This document shows, piece by piece, positions 55,442-64,000 of a stretch of 64,000 nucleotides of DNA. The notes below the pieces were generated by a model. That model worked only from the letters and a program-made list of their open reading frames with translations. It was not told the origin of the DNA and made no database searches. Both the position numbers and the translations under genes were made by a program. The stretch is from Acinetobacter sp. NIPH 298. Lineage in GTDB: Bacteria > Pseudomonadota > Gammaproteobacteria > Pseudomonadales > Moraxellaceae. The stretch covers positions 310,001 to 374,000 of the forward strand of contig NZ_KB850054.1 in the NCBI RefSeq assembly GCF_000369505.1, in the 5' to 3' direction. The number at the start of each line of letters is the position of its first letter. The stretch's first letter is position 1.

Positions 55442-58159
55442 ATGACGGACAAGTCGATTCAAGAGTTAGCGCTCAGCGTAGAACGTCCTGTAGAGAAACT
55501 CCTAGAGCAGGTTCGTGATGCAGGTCTACCACAGCGTAAAGCAGATGATATTATTACCACTGAGCAACAAGACACTTTAGTCAATCATTTGAAAAAAGTT
55601 CATGGTCAGGAAAGTGGTAACACAGGAAAAATTGCGTTGAAACGTAAAACAACGAGTACTGCTAAAGTTACAAGTACTTCGGGCAAAGCAAAAAGCATTA
55701 ATGTTGAAGTTCGTAAGAAACAAGTTTTTGCTAAACCAAACCCAGAATTGCTTGCTGCTGAAGCAAAAGCACGCGTAGAAGCGAATGTGAAAGTACGTGC
55801 TGAACAAAATGTACGTACTGAAGCAGTGCAAAATGCACGTGATGTTGCAGAGAAAAAAGCCAATGCAACTTTAGAAGCGATGCGTGCAGCGCATACTTCT
55901 GATAGCGCAACCCAAGCACCGTCAAAAACGGCTGTTGTGGTGAAAAAACGCAATAGCGATAAGGTGATTAAAGCGCCTCAAGTGGTAAAACCATCAGAGA
56001 CGGCTGAACAGAAAAAAGCACGTGAAGCACAAACTGCTCAGTTAAAAGCAACTGAAGAAGCAGTGCGTCGTAAGGCGGCTGAAGAAGCTCAGCAACGTAC
56101 GCTTGAACAAATGCGTAAAATGGCATCAAAATATTCAAATGATGATACCACTACGACTGTTCGTGTGATTGATGATTCGCCTTTAGCAGCGGGTCTTGTT
56201 GGTCAAGCATATGAAGATTCCTTTAACAAGGAAGACCGTGAAATCAAACGTGGTGGTGCAACTGCAAACCCACGAGCTGGTAAGAAAGGCGGTCGCGGCG
56301 GTGATGCTCAGTCTGAACAAAGTTTCAGTAAGAATCATCACAAGCGTGGCTTAAAAACCAGCCAAGCAAACAAACATGGTTTCGAAAAACCTGTCAAAAA
56401 ACAAGTTTACGATGTTGAGATTGGCGAGAAAATCGTTGTTGCTGATCTTGCTCAAAAAATGGCTGTTAAAGTTCGTGAAGTCATCAAAACCCTGATGAAA
56501 ATGGGTGAGTTGGTTACACAGAACCAAGCGATTGAACAAGATACAGCGGTACTTGTAGTTGAAGAAATGGGACACAATCCTGTTCTGGTTTCGGATACTC
56601 AAGCAGAAGATAATTTATTGGTTGCAGCTGAAGAAGCGCGTGGTGAGCAAACAACTCGTCCTCCAGTCGTTACCATCATGGGTCACGTTGACCATGGTAA
56701 AACTTCATTACTGGATCGTATCCGTCGCTCTAAAGTGGCAGCGGGCGAAGCGGGTGGTATTACTCAGCATATCGGTGCTTATCACGTTGAAACTGAGAAA
56801 GGCATTATTACTTTCTTAGATACCCCTGGACACGCAGCGTTTACTTCTATGCGTGCACGTGGTGCAAAAGCGACTGATATCGTGGTACTTGTTGTTGCTG
56901 CGGATGATGGTGTAATGCCACAAACTGCGGAAGCAATTGACCATGCGCGTGCTGCTGGTACGCCTATTATTGTTGCAATCAACAAAATGGATAAAGAATC
57001 AGCAGACGTAGATCGCGTATTGAATGAACTGACCACTAAAGGTATCGTGCCTGAAGAGTGGGGCGGTGATGTACCTATCGCGAAAGTTTCAGCACATTCT
57101 GGTGCCGGTATCGATGGGTTACTTGACCTGATCTTGATCCAAGCTGAATTGATGGAACTCAAAGCTTCTGCAGATGGCGCGGCTCAAGGTGTTGTTATTG
57201 AAGCACGTGTTGATAAAGGCCGTGGTGCGGTAACGTCGATTCTTGTACAAAATGGTACTTTGAACATCGGTGATTTAGTTCTTGCTGGCTCATCTTATGG
57301 TCGTGTACGTGCGATGGTTGATGAAAACGGTAAACGTATTCAGTCAGCAGGTCCTTCGATTCCAGTTGAGATTTTAGGTTTACCTGAAGCGCCAATGGCG
57401 GGTGATGAAGTTCTTGTCGTGAATGATGAGAAGAAAGCACGTGAAGTTGCTGATGCTCGTTCTGATCGTGAACGTCATAAACGTTTAGAGCGCGCGAGTG
57501 CGATGCGTCTTGAAAACATCATGGCGTCTATGGGCAAAAAAGATGTGCCGTATGTAAATGTCGTACTTAAAACTGACGTACGCGGTACTTTAGAAGCATT
57601 GCATGTTGCACTTGATGAGCTTTCAACTGATGAAGTTAAAGTTCGTGTGATCGGTTCTGGTGTCGGTGCAATCACTGAGTCAGATGTTACGCTAGCTGAA
57701 TCTTCAGAAGCAGTCTTACTTGGTTTCAACGTACGTGCGGACAACACTGCGCGTCAGAAATCTGACCAAGACGGTATCGATATTCGTTACTACAGCATCA
57801 TTTATCAATTGATTGATGATGTAAAAGCAGCAATGAGCGGTAAGCTTGCACCTGAACATCGTGAAACGATCTTAGGTGTAGCGGAAGTACGTGAAGTCTT
57901 CCACTCAAGTAAGTTTGGTGCAGCAGCAGGCTGTATGGTACTTGAAGGTATGTTACACCGTAATAAACCGATTCGCGTATTACGTGATGACGTGGTTGTG
58001 TTCCAAGGTGAACTTGAATCTCTTCGTCGTTATAAAGAAGTGGTTGAAGAAGTTCGCGCAGGTATGGAATGTGGTCTTGCGGTGAAAGGTTATAAAGACA
58101 TCAAAGTACAAGATAAGATCGAAGTATATGATGTTCAACTGATTAAACGGAGTCTTTAA
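55442..58159 (+). CDS. infB: Translation initiation factor IF-2
   Basis: 905 residues. N-terminal domain rich in Lys/Ala/Glu, with a basic Gly stretch [10 protein letters not shown]2_N domain ([19 protein letters not shown]); GTPase domain with G1 GHVDHGKT (414-421), DTPGHAAF and NKMD; then domains II to C2. It brings initiator tRNA to the 30S subunit. The window carries two copies of that tRNA just upstream. Its stop overlaps the rbfA start by one base (TAATG). Confidence 0.98.
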   Translation: MTDKSIQELALSVERPVEKLLEQVRDAGLPQRKADDIITTEQQDTLVNHLKKVHGQESGNTGKIALKRKTTSTAKVTSTSGKAKSINVEVRKKQVFAKPNPELLAAEAKARVEANVKVRAEQNVRTEAVQNARDVAEKKANATLEAMRAAHTSDSATQAPSKTAVVVKKRNSDKVIKAPQVVKPSETAEQKKAREAQTAQLKATEEAVRRKAAEEAQQRTLEQMRKMASKYSNDDTTTTVRVIDDSPLAAGLVGQAYEDSFNKEDREIKRGGATANPRAGKKGGRGGDAQSEQSFSKNHHKRGLKTSQANKHGFEKPVKKQVYDVEIGEKIVVADLAQKMAVKVREVIKTLMKMGELVTQNQAIEQDTAVLVVEEMGHNPVLVSDTQAEDNLLVAAEEARGEQTTRPPVVTIMGHVDHGKTSLLDRIRRSKVAAGEAGGITQHIGAYHVETEKGIITFLDTPGHAAFTSMRARGAKATDIVVLVVAADDGVMPQTAEAIDHARAAGTPIIVAINKMDKESADVDRVLNELTTKGIVPEEWGGDVPIAKVSAHSGAGIDGLLDLILIQAELMELKASADGAAQGVVIEARVDKGRGAVTSILVQNGTLNIGDLVLAGSSYGRVRAMVDENGKRIQSAGPSIPVEILGLPEAPMAGDEVLVVNDEKKAREVADARSDRERHKRLERASAMRLENIMASMGKKDVPYVNVVLKTDVRGTLEALHVALDELSTDEVKVRVIGSGVGAITESDVTLAESSEAVLLGFNVRADNTARQKSDQDGIDIRYYSIIYQLIDDVKAAMSGKLAPEHRETILGVAEVREVFHSSKFGAAAGCMVLEGMLHRNKPIRVLRDDVVVFQGELESLRRYKEVVEEVRAGMECGLAVKGYKDIKVQDKIEVYDVQLIKRSL

Positions 58160-58557
58160 TGGCGGGTAGCCAACGCTTAAAGCGCATGGCGGATTCAGTA
58201 CAACGTGAGTTGGCTGAGCTGATCCGTCAGGAGCTTAAAGATCCACGTCTGGGTGGTCTAGTGACCATCTCAGCCGTGAAAGTCAGTGCAGATATGGGAT
58301 ATGCTGAAGTTTATGTCACTGTTATGGGACGTGAACTGGGTGATGATCAAAGTGAAGCTGCAAATAAAGAAACTTTAGATGTGTTGAATAAGGCTTCTGG
58401 TTTCTTGCGTCACGAATTGAGTCGTCGCATCAAGACGCGTATCACGCCAAGATTGCGTTTCCATTATGATAAAACCAATGCATATGGAAACTATATGTTT
58501 GGTTTGATTGCTGAAGCGGTCAAGGATTTGCCTGAACACGAGCAAGATAAAGAATAA
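58159..58557 (+). CDS. rbfA: Ribosome-binding factor A
   Basis: 132-residue KH-like protein for 16S rRNA processing and cold adaptation. Typical pattern: QRLKRMADSVQRELAELI, KDPRLGG.VTIS.VKVS, TRITPRLRFHYD. Start overlaps infB by one base. Followed by a strong terminator instead of truB, which follows rbfA in many gamma-proteobacteria. Confidence 0.97.
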   Translation: MAGSQRLKRMADSVQRELAELIRQELKDPRLGGLVTISAVKVSADMGYAEVYVTVMGRELGDDQSEAANKETLDVLNKASGFLRHELSRRIKTRITPRLRFHYDKTNAYGNYMFGLIAEAVKDLPEHEQDKE

Positions 58558-58560
58558 ATT

Positions 58561-58587
58561 AAAAAGCCACCTTCGGGTGGCTTTTTT
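58561..58587 (+). terminator. Terminator of the rimP-nusA-infB-rbfA operon
   Basis: AAAAAGCCACC, TTCG, GGTGGCTTTTTT: intrinsic terminator directly after rbfA. Confidence 0.94.
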
Positions 58588-58620
58588 GTCGGTGTATTTA
58601 TTAAAAATCAGGACGTTAAG

Positions 58621-59064
58621 ATGCAACTCAGAGCATTACATCAAGATGATTATTCACAATGGCTACTTTTATGGCAGGCTTATCAAGCTTTTTATCAGGT
58701 AGAGATTGATGAGAAAATCACACAAATTACATTTTCTCGTTTATTGAGTTCAAGTGAAGCGATGCACTGTATTGTGGTTGAAAATGAACAACAATTGATT
58801 GGTTTTGTGAATTTTATTTTCCATCGTAGTACATGGACGATTGGGAATTATTGTTATTTGCAAGATTTATTTGTGGGTCAAAATACACGTGAAATGGGTT
58901 TGGGGCGGAAAATGATTGAAGCGGTGTATGAACAAGCCACAGCCCAACAATGCTCTCGTGTGTATTGGTTGACTCATGAAAGCAATATGCAAGCCAGAAG
59001 GTTATACGATAATATTGCAGTGAATGCAGGTTTTATCCAATATCGTCAAAATTTAGCTCCATAA
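58621..59064 (+). CDS. GNAT family N-acetyltransferase
   Basis: 147 residues. The acetyl-CoA binding motif A (LQDLFVGQNTREMGLGRKMI) and motif B (YDNIAVNAGFIQY) are clear. Substrate unknown. It has its own transcript start region after the rbfA terminator and faces the convergent antiporter operon. Confidence 0.87.
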   Translation: MQLRALHQDDYSQWLLLWQAYQAFYQVEIDEKITQITFSRLLSSSEAMHCIVVENEQQLIGFVNFIFHRSTWTIGNYCYLQDLFVGQNTREMGLGRKMIEAVYEQATAQQCSRVYWLTHESNMQARRLYDNIAVNAGFIQYRQNLAP

Positions 59065-59082
59065 CATCCTCAAGCCATAGAA

Positions 59083-59116
59083 ATGCACCCACAAAATGTC
59101 AAATTTTCGGGGGTGC
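59083..59116. terminator. Stem-loop between convergent GNAT gene and mnhG
   Basis: GCACCC pairs with GGGTGC across an AT-rich loop, between the two convergent stop codons. Moderate strength. Confidence 0.45.
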
Positions 59117-59130
59117 TATGCTCTTTCATA

Positions 59131-59508
59131 CTACAGTTGGTCTTTTTTGTCTTTTCGGCTATAACGTTGCCAAGGAAGCGGACGATTTAAAGCTTCAGGA
59201 ACTTCACCACTATTTGAACGCAAACGCAAATGAATAGCAGCTTGTGCCATTAAATTTGCAGATACAGGTGCGGTAATAAAGATGAACAGCGTGATTAGTA
59301 ACTCAGCAAAACCAAAACGCCCTTGTGTCACACCAAAGATCATTGCTGCGATCAAGAAGCTTCCTAACCCTAAAGTACCTGCTTTGGTCGGTGCATGCAG
59401 ACGCATAAATAAATCAGGTAGACGGATCATACCGATTGATCCAACCAATAGGAAAAAAGCGCCGAACACCAAAAAGAATGAAATGAGGATCTCATAGATC
59501 AGTTGCAT
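59131..59508 (-). CDS. mnhG: Monovalent cation/H+ antiporter subunit G
   Basis: 125-residue small subunit of the Mrp/Mnh/Pha complex. Three membrane helices; conserved GSIGMIRLPDLFMRLHAPTKAGTLG motif region. Last gene of the operon. The 3' end carries a charged tail. Confidence 0.94.
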   Translation of the reverse strand: MQLIYEILISFFLVFGAFFLLVGSIGMIRLPDLFMRLHAPTKAGTLGLGSFLIAAMIFGVTQGRFGFAELLITLFIFITAPVSANLMAQAAIHLRLRSNSGEVPEALNRPLPWQRYSRKDKKDQL

Positions 59509-59519
59509 GATGTATCTCC

Positions 59520-59795
59520 TTAATCAATCACATGCCCAGTTGTGAAATAACGAGCAAGTGCGACAGTCGAAACAAAACCGAGCATTGCAACCAATAAAGC
59601 ACCCTCAAAGAAATTGGTGCTCACCCAATAAATGCCCAATACCACGATGAGACAAGTTGCATTGAGAAATAGGGTGTCCAAGGCGAGCAGTCGGTCAATC
59701 ACAGAAGGTCCAATAATCAAACGAATAAGGCACAGGAACATGGAAATGGTAATGGCAATTAAACCGATACCCAGCGCATAAGGTAAAATGGTCAT
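59520..59795 (-). CDS. mnhF: Monovalent cation/H+ antiporter subunit F
   Basis: 91-residue subunit with three helices; conserved RLIIGPSVIDRLLALD motif. Its ATG overlaps the mnhE stop by 4 nt (ATGA), indicating coupled translation. Confidence 0.93.
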   Translation of the reverse strand: MTILPYALGIGLIAITISMFLCLIRLIIGPSVIDRLLALDTLFLNATCLIVVLGIYWVSTNFFEGALLVAMLGFVSTVALARYFTTGHVID

Positions 59796-60322
59796 TTTGT
59801 GGTGACTCCTTCTGCAATCTTCACATTAAAGACTTGGATTAAAGGCATTTCATAGCGCTTTTTAATCTCTTGGATATCCAGTTCTGTATCATCACAATCC
59901 AATGCATGAACCAGAATATCACCACGTTCTTGATCGATGCCTGCTGAAACAGTACCCGGTGTGGTCGTGATGATCATTGCGAGCAGTGTATTGACCTGCT
60001 CATGTTCAGTATCTAAAGGGACGCGATACCATTTAGGGCGCAACTGTTGCATCGGACCAAGCACCATTCTCGCCACTCGGAAATTTGAGATCACGATATC
60101 CCACAGCACCACAAAAAATAGCTTCATGGCGGCCGTCCAATCAATACGTGGCGTATAGGCAATAAAAGGTCGAACCAAAAGCGGAATAATGATTGCCAAT
60201 AAGAAAGCAAATGTAAGACTTGCTATCTCTACACTATTGGCAAGCATTAACCAACTGAGAAAAACCAAGCAGGATACGAATGGATGTGGAAAACAACGAT
60301 GAAGCAAAGCGCGTTTTTGCAT
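59792..60322 (-). CDS. mnhE: Monovalent cation/H+ antiporter subunit E
   Basis: 176-residue subunit with N-terminal helices (SCLVFLSWLMLANSV, FAFLLAIIIPLLV) and a soluble C-terminal domain (NTLLAMIITTTPGTVSAGID, VHALDCDD). Start overlaps the mnhD stop by one base (TAATG). Confidence 0.93.
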   Translation of the reverse strand: MQKRALLHRCFPHPFVSCLVFLSWLMLANSVEIASLTFAFLLAIIIPLLVRPFIAYTPRIDWTAAMKLFFVVLWDIVISNFRVARMVLGPMQQLRPKWYRVPLDTEHEQVNTLLAMIITTTPGTVSAGIDQERGDILVHALDCDDTELDIQEIKKRYEMPLIQVFNVKIAEGVTTK

Positions 60323-62133
60323 TAGTGTTCCTCCATTGGCTTGAGCTGGGTTGCATTTGGACGTGTTGGTGCTTCTAGGGTCTGTTCAGCGATTTGGCGT
60401 TGCTTATATTCAGAAATATGCTCACCTTGTAAAGTGGCTTTTGAAATGATATCTGGAATAAGCAAAGCATTATGATCACTTACTTCACCACCATATTTGG
60501 TTTCTGGTAAATAACTTGGATCATAAGGTTGTACGCTGATCGCACGACCTTGAGCATCTATTTTCAAGATCGCTTGATTATACAGAGCATGGTCTTGGAT
60601 TTGCTGTGCAGTCGCAACGGTATATTGTTGAATAGGGGAGGCGAAAACCACATAAGCCATTAACCCAGCAAGCAGTATATAGATCGCTTTGTCATTACGC
60701 TTTGGTGCGCGCTCAGGCAGGGCTTGATATAAAGTAAAGGTTGCCTCTTTTGGATTTTCTTCAGGTGCGCTCGCACGCCAAAACAGAATAAAACCAACAC
60801 GGGTAAAGGCGATGATACTCAATAAACTCACGATCAGGACAATGGCAATGATCCAGCCTTGATAAGGACTTTCTGCAGTTGCTTGCAATATAAAGACTTT
60901 ACCTAAGAAGCCACTAAATGGCGGCAGACCTGCCATCATCAGTGCAATGGTAAAATAAGTAAACGCAGCCGCTTTTTCTTGTTTCATCTTCGGTGCGACT
61001 TTCAAGTGATCCTTGAATACACCACGTTGAGAGGTGATCCAACCACAAAACAAGTAGAACGCAGCGGCAATTAAAGTACTGTGTACGATGTAATATAAGC
61101 CTGCGGCCCATGCTTGGGTATTGAACATCGCAATGGTGATGAGTAATGTTCCAATAGAGGACAACACCATAAAGCCAACAAAGCGACGTAAACGATCAGC
61201 CCCTAAAGCCCCAATCACACCATAAATCGACGTGATTAGACCGATGACCATTAAACAGTTTTTAAATATGTTTTGTGCTAATTCATCATCAAATACCGTG
61301 CCGTTCACGCGTAAAATGGCATAAATGCCGACTTTGGTCATGATGGTGAAGATCGCAGCTACGGGTGTACTGGCAACGGCATAGGTCTTCGGTAGCCAAA
61401 AACCCACAGGTAGCATTGCAGCCTTGATACCGAACACCACAAATAGTAATAAACCACCTGCAATCGCCAGTTTATGCTGATCGCCATCTAAGGTTGGAAC
61501 CAGACGACCTACATCCGCCATATTTAAGCTACCAACACTGCCATAAATCATGCCTAAACCGACAAGGAATAGTGCTGAAGCCAGTAAGTTGATGGTGACG
61601 TAATGTATGCCTAACTGAAAACGTTGACGACCTTGACCATGTAAAAGAAGGACATAAGAAGCCAACAATAAGATTTCAAAGAATACAAATAGGTTAAATA
61701 AATCGCCTGTTAAGAATGCGCCTGTGATACCCATCAATAAGAAATGAAACATCACGTGGAAATAGCGACCACGTGTGTCCCAGTTATGACTGGCATACCA
61801 AAGCACAGGCACTGCCAGTACGTAGGTCAAGACCAACATAAATGCAGATAAACGATCAAGCACCAATACGATACCAAATGGTGCAGACCATTCAGCCAAC
61901 TGGTAAACCGTAATTTGACCTGTACTTGCGATCGCTAGATAGCTCACCGCAGTGGCGAGCCCTAAAACGACTGAGAAGAGACTGATCCCACGTCGCCAAG
62001 GTTGACGCCAGTCTTGTTTTAAAGCCCCTGCACCGGGATTACCCAATAGTAATAATATAAAACTAGTAAATGCTGGAATTAAAATACTAAGAATTGGAGC
62101 ATGAGTCTGCCAAAATTGGTAGAAATCAAACAT
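60322..62133 (-). CDS. mnhD: Monovalent cation/H+ antiporter subunit D
   Basis: 603-residue NuoL/M/N-type (proton-pumping) subunit with about 14 helices; the proton_antipo_M core with conserved Lys/Glu helix residues is present (FGIKAAMLPVGFWLPKTY). Longer than many MnhD proteins because of a soluble C-terminal tail (about 515-603). Overlaps mnhC and mnhE by one base each. Confidence 0.94.
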   Translation of the reverse strand: MFDFYQFWQTHAPILSILIPAFTSFILLLLGNPGAGALKQDWRQPWRRGISLFSVVLGLATAVSYLAIASTGQITVYQLAEWSAPFGIVLVLDRLSAFMLVLTYVLAVPVLWYASHNWDTRGRYFHVMFHFLLMGITGAFLTGDLFNLFVFFEILLLASYVLLLHGQGRQRFQLGIHYVTINLLASALFLVGLGMIYGSVGSLNMADVGRLVPTLDGDQHKLAIAGGLLLFVVFGIKAAMLPVGFWLPKTYAVASTPVAAIFTIMTKVGIYAILRVNGTVFDDELAQNIFKNCLMVIGLITSIYGVIGALGADRLRRFVGFMVLSSIGTLLITIAMFNTQAWAAGLYYIVHSTLIAAAFYLFCGWITSQRGVFKDHLKVAPKMKQEKAAAFTYFTIALMMAGLPPFSGFLGKVFILQATAESPYQGWIIAIVLIVSLLSIIAFTRVGFILFWRASAPEENPKEATFTLYQALPERAPKRNDKAIYILLAGLMAYVVFASPIQQYTVATAQQIQDHALYNQAILKIDAQGRAISVQPYDPSYLPETKYGGEVSDHNALLIPDIISKATLQGEHISEYKQRQIAEQTLEAPTRPNATQLKPMEEH

Positions 62134-62501
62134 TATGGCTCATCCTCACGTGGGTCATAAGTCAAGGTTGGATCTTCTTTTGAGTCGACATGATCTGTGC
62201 CTGACTCATAACGACTGCGCAATGCCAGTTGTACGATAAATGCGGTGGTCGCAAAACCAATCACAATTGCGGTCAGTACCAATGCTTGAGGTAATGGGTC
62301 AGACACTCTGGTAGTTTCAGTCAGTACAGCAGGCGCGTTGACTTGGGTTCGTCCCATTGCAAACAAAAACAAGTTCACGGCATAGCCAATCATGACCAGT
62401 CCGAGTACCACAGGGAATGTTCTGGCACGTAGAATTAAATAAATGCCTGTCGCAGTCAGTAAACCAATACCAGAAGCGAGTAAAAATTCAATACTGAGCA
62501 T
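62133..62501 (-). CDS. mnhC: Monovalent cation/H+ antiporter subunit C
   Basis: 122-residue NuoK-like subunit with three helices. The ATG at 62501 has GGAG 9 nt upstream and begins one base after the stop of the AB subunit; the GTG at 62516 is less likely. The C-terminal tail is acidic (DHVDSKEDPTLTYDPREDEP). Overlaps mnhD by one base. Confidence 0.93.
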   Translation of the reverse strand: MLSIEFLLASGIGLLTATGIYLILRARTFPVVLGLVMIGYAVNLFLFAMGRTQVNAPAVLTETTRVSDPLPQALVLTAIVIGFATTAFIVQLALRSRYESGTDHVDSKEDPTLTYDPREDEP

Positions 62502-62502
62502 A

Positions 62503-64000
62503 TTATTTGTCTCCACTTGGGATTGGTCCCGTCATACCCGAGTGACGTGAGTCACCTAAGACCGAAATCAACAACATGGTTGCACCCACGACGGTGATGT
62601 AGACCCCTAAATCAAATGGCAATGCAGAAGCTAAATGCATTTTTCCAATCAGAGGAGGTTCTACATAGATATGTGCACTGGTGAGGAATGGGCGTGCCCA
62701 GAACCAAGCGCCAACACCTGTTAAACCTGCAATCATTAGGCCTGAACCAATACAAATTTCGTATAAACGACCCGACTTGGCTTTAATTATTCTTTCAGCT
62801 TGATCTTGTCCCAAGGCAATATACTGAATGATCAGCGCCATTGCGGTGACTAGACCCGCGATAAAACCACCACCTGGATAGTTATGTCCACGTAAGAAGA
62901 TATAAATGCTGATCACAAGCGCGATCGGCAATATCCAAGAAGCAGCAATACGCAACATCAAGGGAGATGGATTAAAACGATAGGTTAATCCTTGGGTCAC
63001 CGTGGTGCCATGCGTACGCATACCGTCCATCAAGCACAGTGCACCAATGGCAGCAATCCCAAGGACCACGATTTCACCGAAGGTATCGAAGCCACGGAAG
63101 TCAACCAGAATGACATTGACCACATTTGAACCGCCACCCAACGGGATGGATTGCTGCAAGAAGAACCATGAAATTGAATTATGGTCTCGACTCAGGATTA
63201 GCCATGCGATCCAGCCAATCCCTAAGCCACCTGCAATCGCAAGACTGGCATCGCGCCAACGATGTGGGCGCGTTGATTCGTAAGGTGTAAGTTGTGGCAG
63301 TAAAGACAAACTCATTAACAATAAAATGGTGGTCACCACATCTACAGTGATTTGCGTTAGCGCCAAATCAGGTGCAGATAAAGCCACGAAGGTCATGGTC
63401 ACGACTAAACCGACCGCGCCGCTAATCAAGATGGCTTTGATTCGTTCATGATGGAACCAAAGCATCATCCAACAACCAGAGAACAATGTGAGCCAAAGTA
63501 CAATGGCAGCCCAAGGTGCATGTGTCAGTTCACGTGTACCTGTGGTTAAACCTTGATTGAAGAGGGGTAAAGCCACCATGACGATGCTAAACAGCACAAT
63601 TAAAAATAAGTAGTGCTGTAAAGAACCATTTTCAGTGCGTTGTTTTATTTTGCGACTGATCAGTAATAAGTGTTTAAGGAACAGTTCAAATAAGATTTTG
63701 CCCTGAAATTTGCCAAGATGAGGATCGAGATCAATTTTACGGATACGACCATCTTTAGCCAGTGCGAAGTAAAATATTGTACCGCCCACCAAGGCAATCA
63801 GACTCATGATCAGCGGTGCGTTAACGCCATGCCATATCGCTAAATGTGTTCCAGCAAACTCTGGCTGTGCCAAACTGGCACGCGTTACACTGTTGACAAA
63901 TGTTTCAGCCAATAGTGCTGGGAAAATACCCACCAAAATACATAAGGCTGCCAAAATAATGGCAGGCATACGCATGCCTAAGTGTGGTTCATGCGCATCT
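62503..64000 (-). CDS. mnhA: Monovalent cation/H+ antiporter subunit AB (fused, partial)
   Basis: C-terminal part of a fused subunit A/B; it continues past the right edge of the window. The first in-window Met (63975) is internal, because the frame stays open to 64000 (DAHEPHLG before it). Seen: the end of the NuoL-like A region (membrane helices), the MnhA C-terminal DUF4040-like stretch (ILLMSLSLLPQLTP, VNVILVDFRGFDTFGE), and the MnhB domain (RGHNYPGGGFIAGLVTAMAL). Fusion of A and B marks group 2 Mrp systems, which exchange Na+ or K+ for H+. Confidence 0.94.
   Translation of the reverse strand, partial: DAHEPHLGMRMPAIILAALCILVGIFPALLAETFVNSVTRASLAQPEFAGTHLAIWHGVNAPLIMSLIALVGGTIFYFALAKDGRIRKIDLDPHLGKFQGKILFELFLKHLLLISRKIKQRTENGSLQHYLFLIVLFSIVMVALPLFNQGLTTGTRELTHAPWAAIVLWLTLFSGCWMMLWFHHERIKAILISGAVGLVVTMTFVALSAPDLALTQITVDVVTTILLLMSLSLLPQLTPYESTRPHRWRDASLAIAGGLGIGWIAWLILSRDHNSISWFFLQQSIPLGGGSNVVNVILVDFRGFDTFGEIVVLGIAAIGALCLMDGMRTHGTTVTQGLTYRFNPSPLMLRIAASWILPIALVISIYIFLRGHNYPGGGFIAGLVTAMALIIQYIALGQDQAERIIKAKSGRLYEICIGSGLMIAGLTGVGAWFWARPFLTSAHIYVEPPLIGKMHLASALPFDLGVYITVVGATMLLISVLGDSRHSGMTGPIPSGDK

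Overview
The window is chromosomal DNA from a gamma-proteobacterium, almost certainly an Acinetobacter. Three things support this: low-GC codon use, RpoB whose rifampicin-pocket residues fall at D525/H535/S540 (the Acinetobacter numbering), and the combination of an LpxO-like lipid A hydroxylase, pilBCD-coaE, fadBA and a group 2 (AB-fused) Mrp antiporter operon. No prophage, transposase, integrase, CRISPR array or resistance island is visible. It is a core-genome segment with a few lineage-specific genes and several unexplained intergenic structured elements.

Layout. 1-9850: rplJ-rplL-rpoB-rpoC with an L10-type leader, an rplL-rpoB attenuator region and a palindromic repeat lodged between rpoB and rpoC. 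9900-17330: two paralogous glycine-zipper lipoproteins, a DUF4442 protein, an epoxide-hydrolase-like enzyme, an NhaC-type transporter, an OmpW barrel and htpG behind a sigma32-like promoter. 17389-26841: poorly characterised genes (an outer-membrane barrel, a 474-residue unknown, an FrnE-type DsbA, an anchored unknown followed by an ABC exporter, a MerR regulator with a lipoprotein and a divergent exported serine hydrolase, and a small exported protein). 26906-36136: fadBA (beta-oxidation), lpxO, a lipoprotein, uvrC, a thioesterase and pgsA. 36371-40926: an IclR regulator facing an aaeB-aaeX-aaeA-like efflux operon. 41214-46763: ruvX-yqgE, recN, ppnP, rlmB and an EamA transporter. 46760-51187: coaE-pilD-pilC-pilB on the minus strand (type IV pilus biogenesis, used in natural transformation and twitching). 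51617-58557: tpiA, secG, tRNA-Leu(GAG), two identical initiator tRNAs, then rimP-nusA-infB-rbfA. 58621-64000: a GNAT acetyltransferase and the minus-strand mnh/pha operon, whose large AB subunit runs off the right edge.

Genes that work together: rplJL-rpoBC and secG-leu-fMet-rimP-nusA-infB-rbfA are transcription/translation superoperons. fadB and fadA make the beta-oxidation complex. PilD processes prepilins while PilB and PilC drive pilus assembly. MnhAB-C-D-E-F-G form one membrane antiporter, with start/stop overlaps at most junctions. The FUSC/DUF1656/HlyD trio forms an efflux pump probably controlled by the divergent IclR protein.

I found no clear-cut new multi-gene system. The best leads are the structured intergenic elements (5454-5546, 40928-41120, 42265-42470), the MerR/lipoprotein/exported hydrolase locus, the 474-residue unknown protein, and irregularities in the tRNA cluster. 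Start codons were moved from the longest open frame where a Shine-Dalgarno sequence, signal peptide or family length supported it. All similarities are from motif recognition by eye, not database searches.
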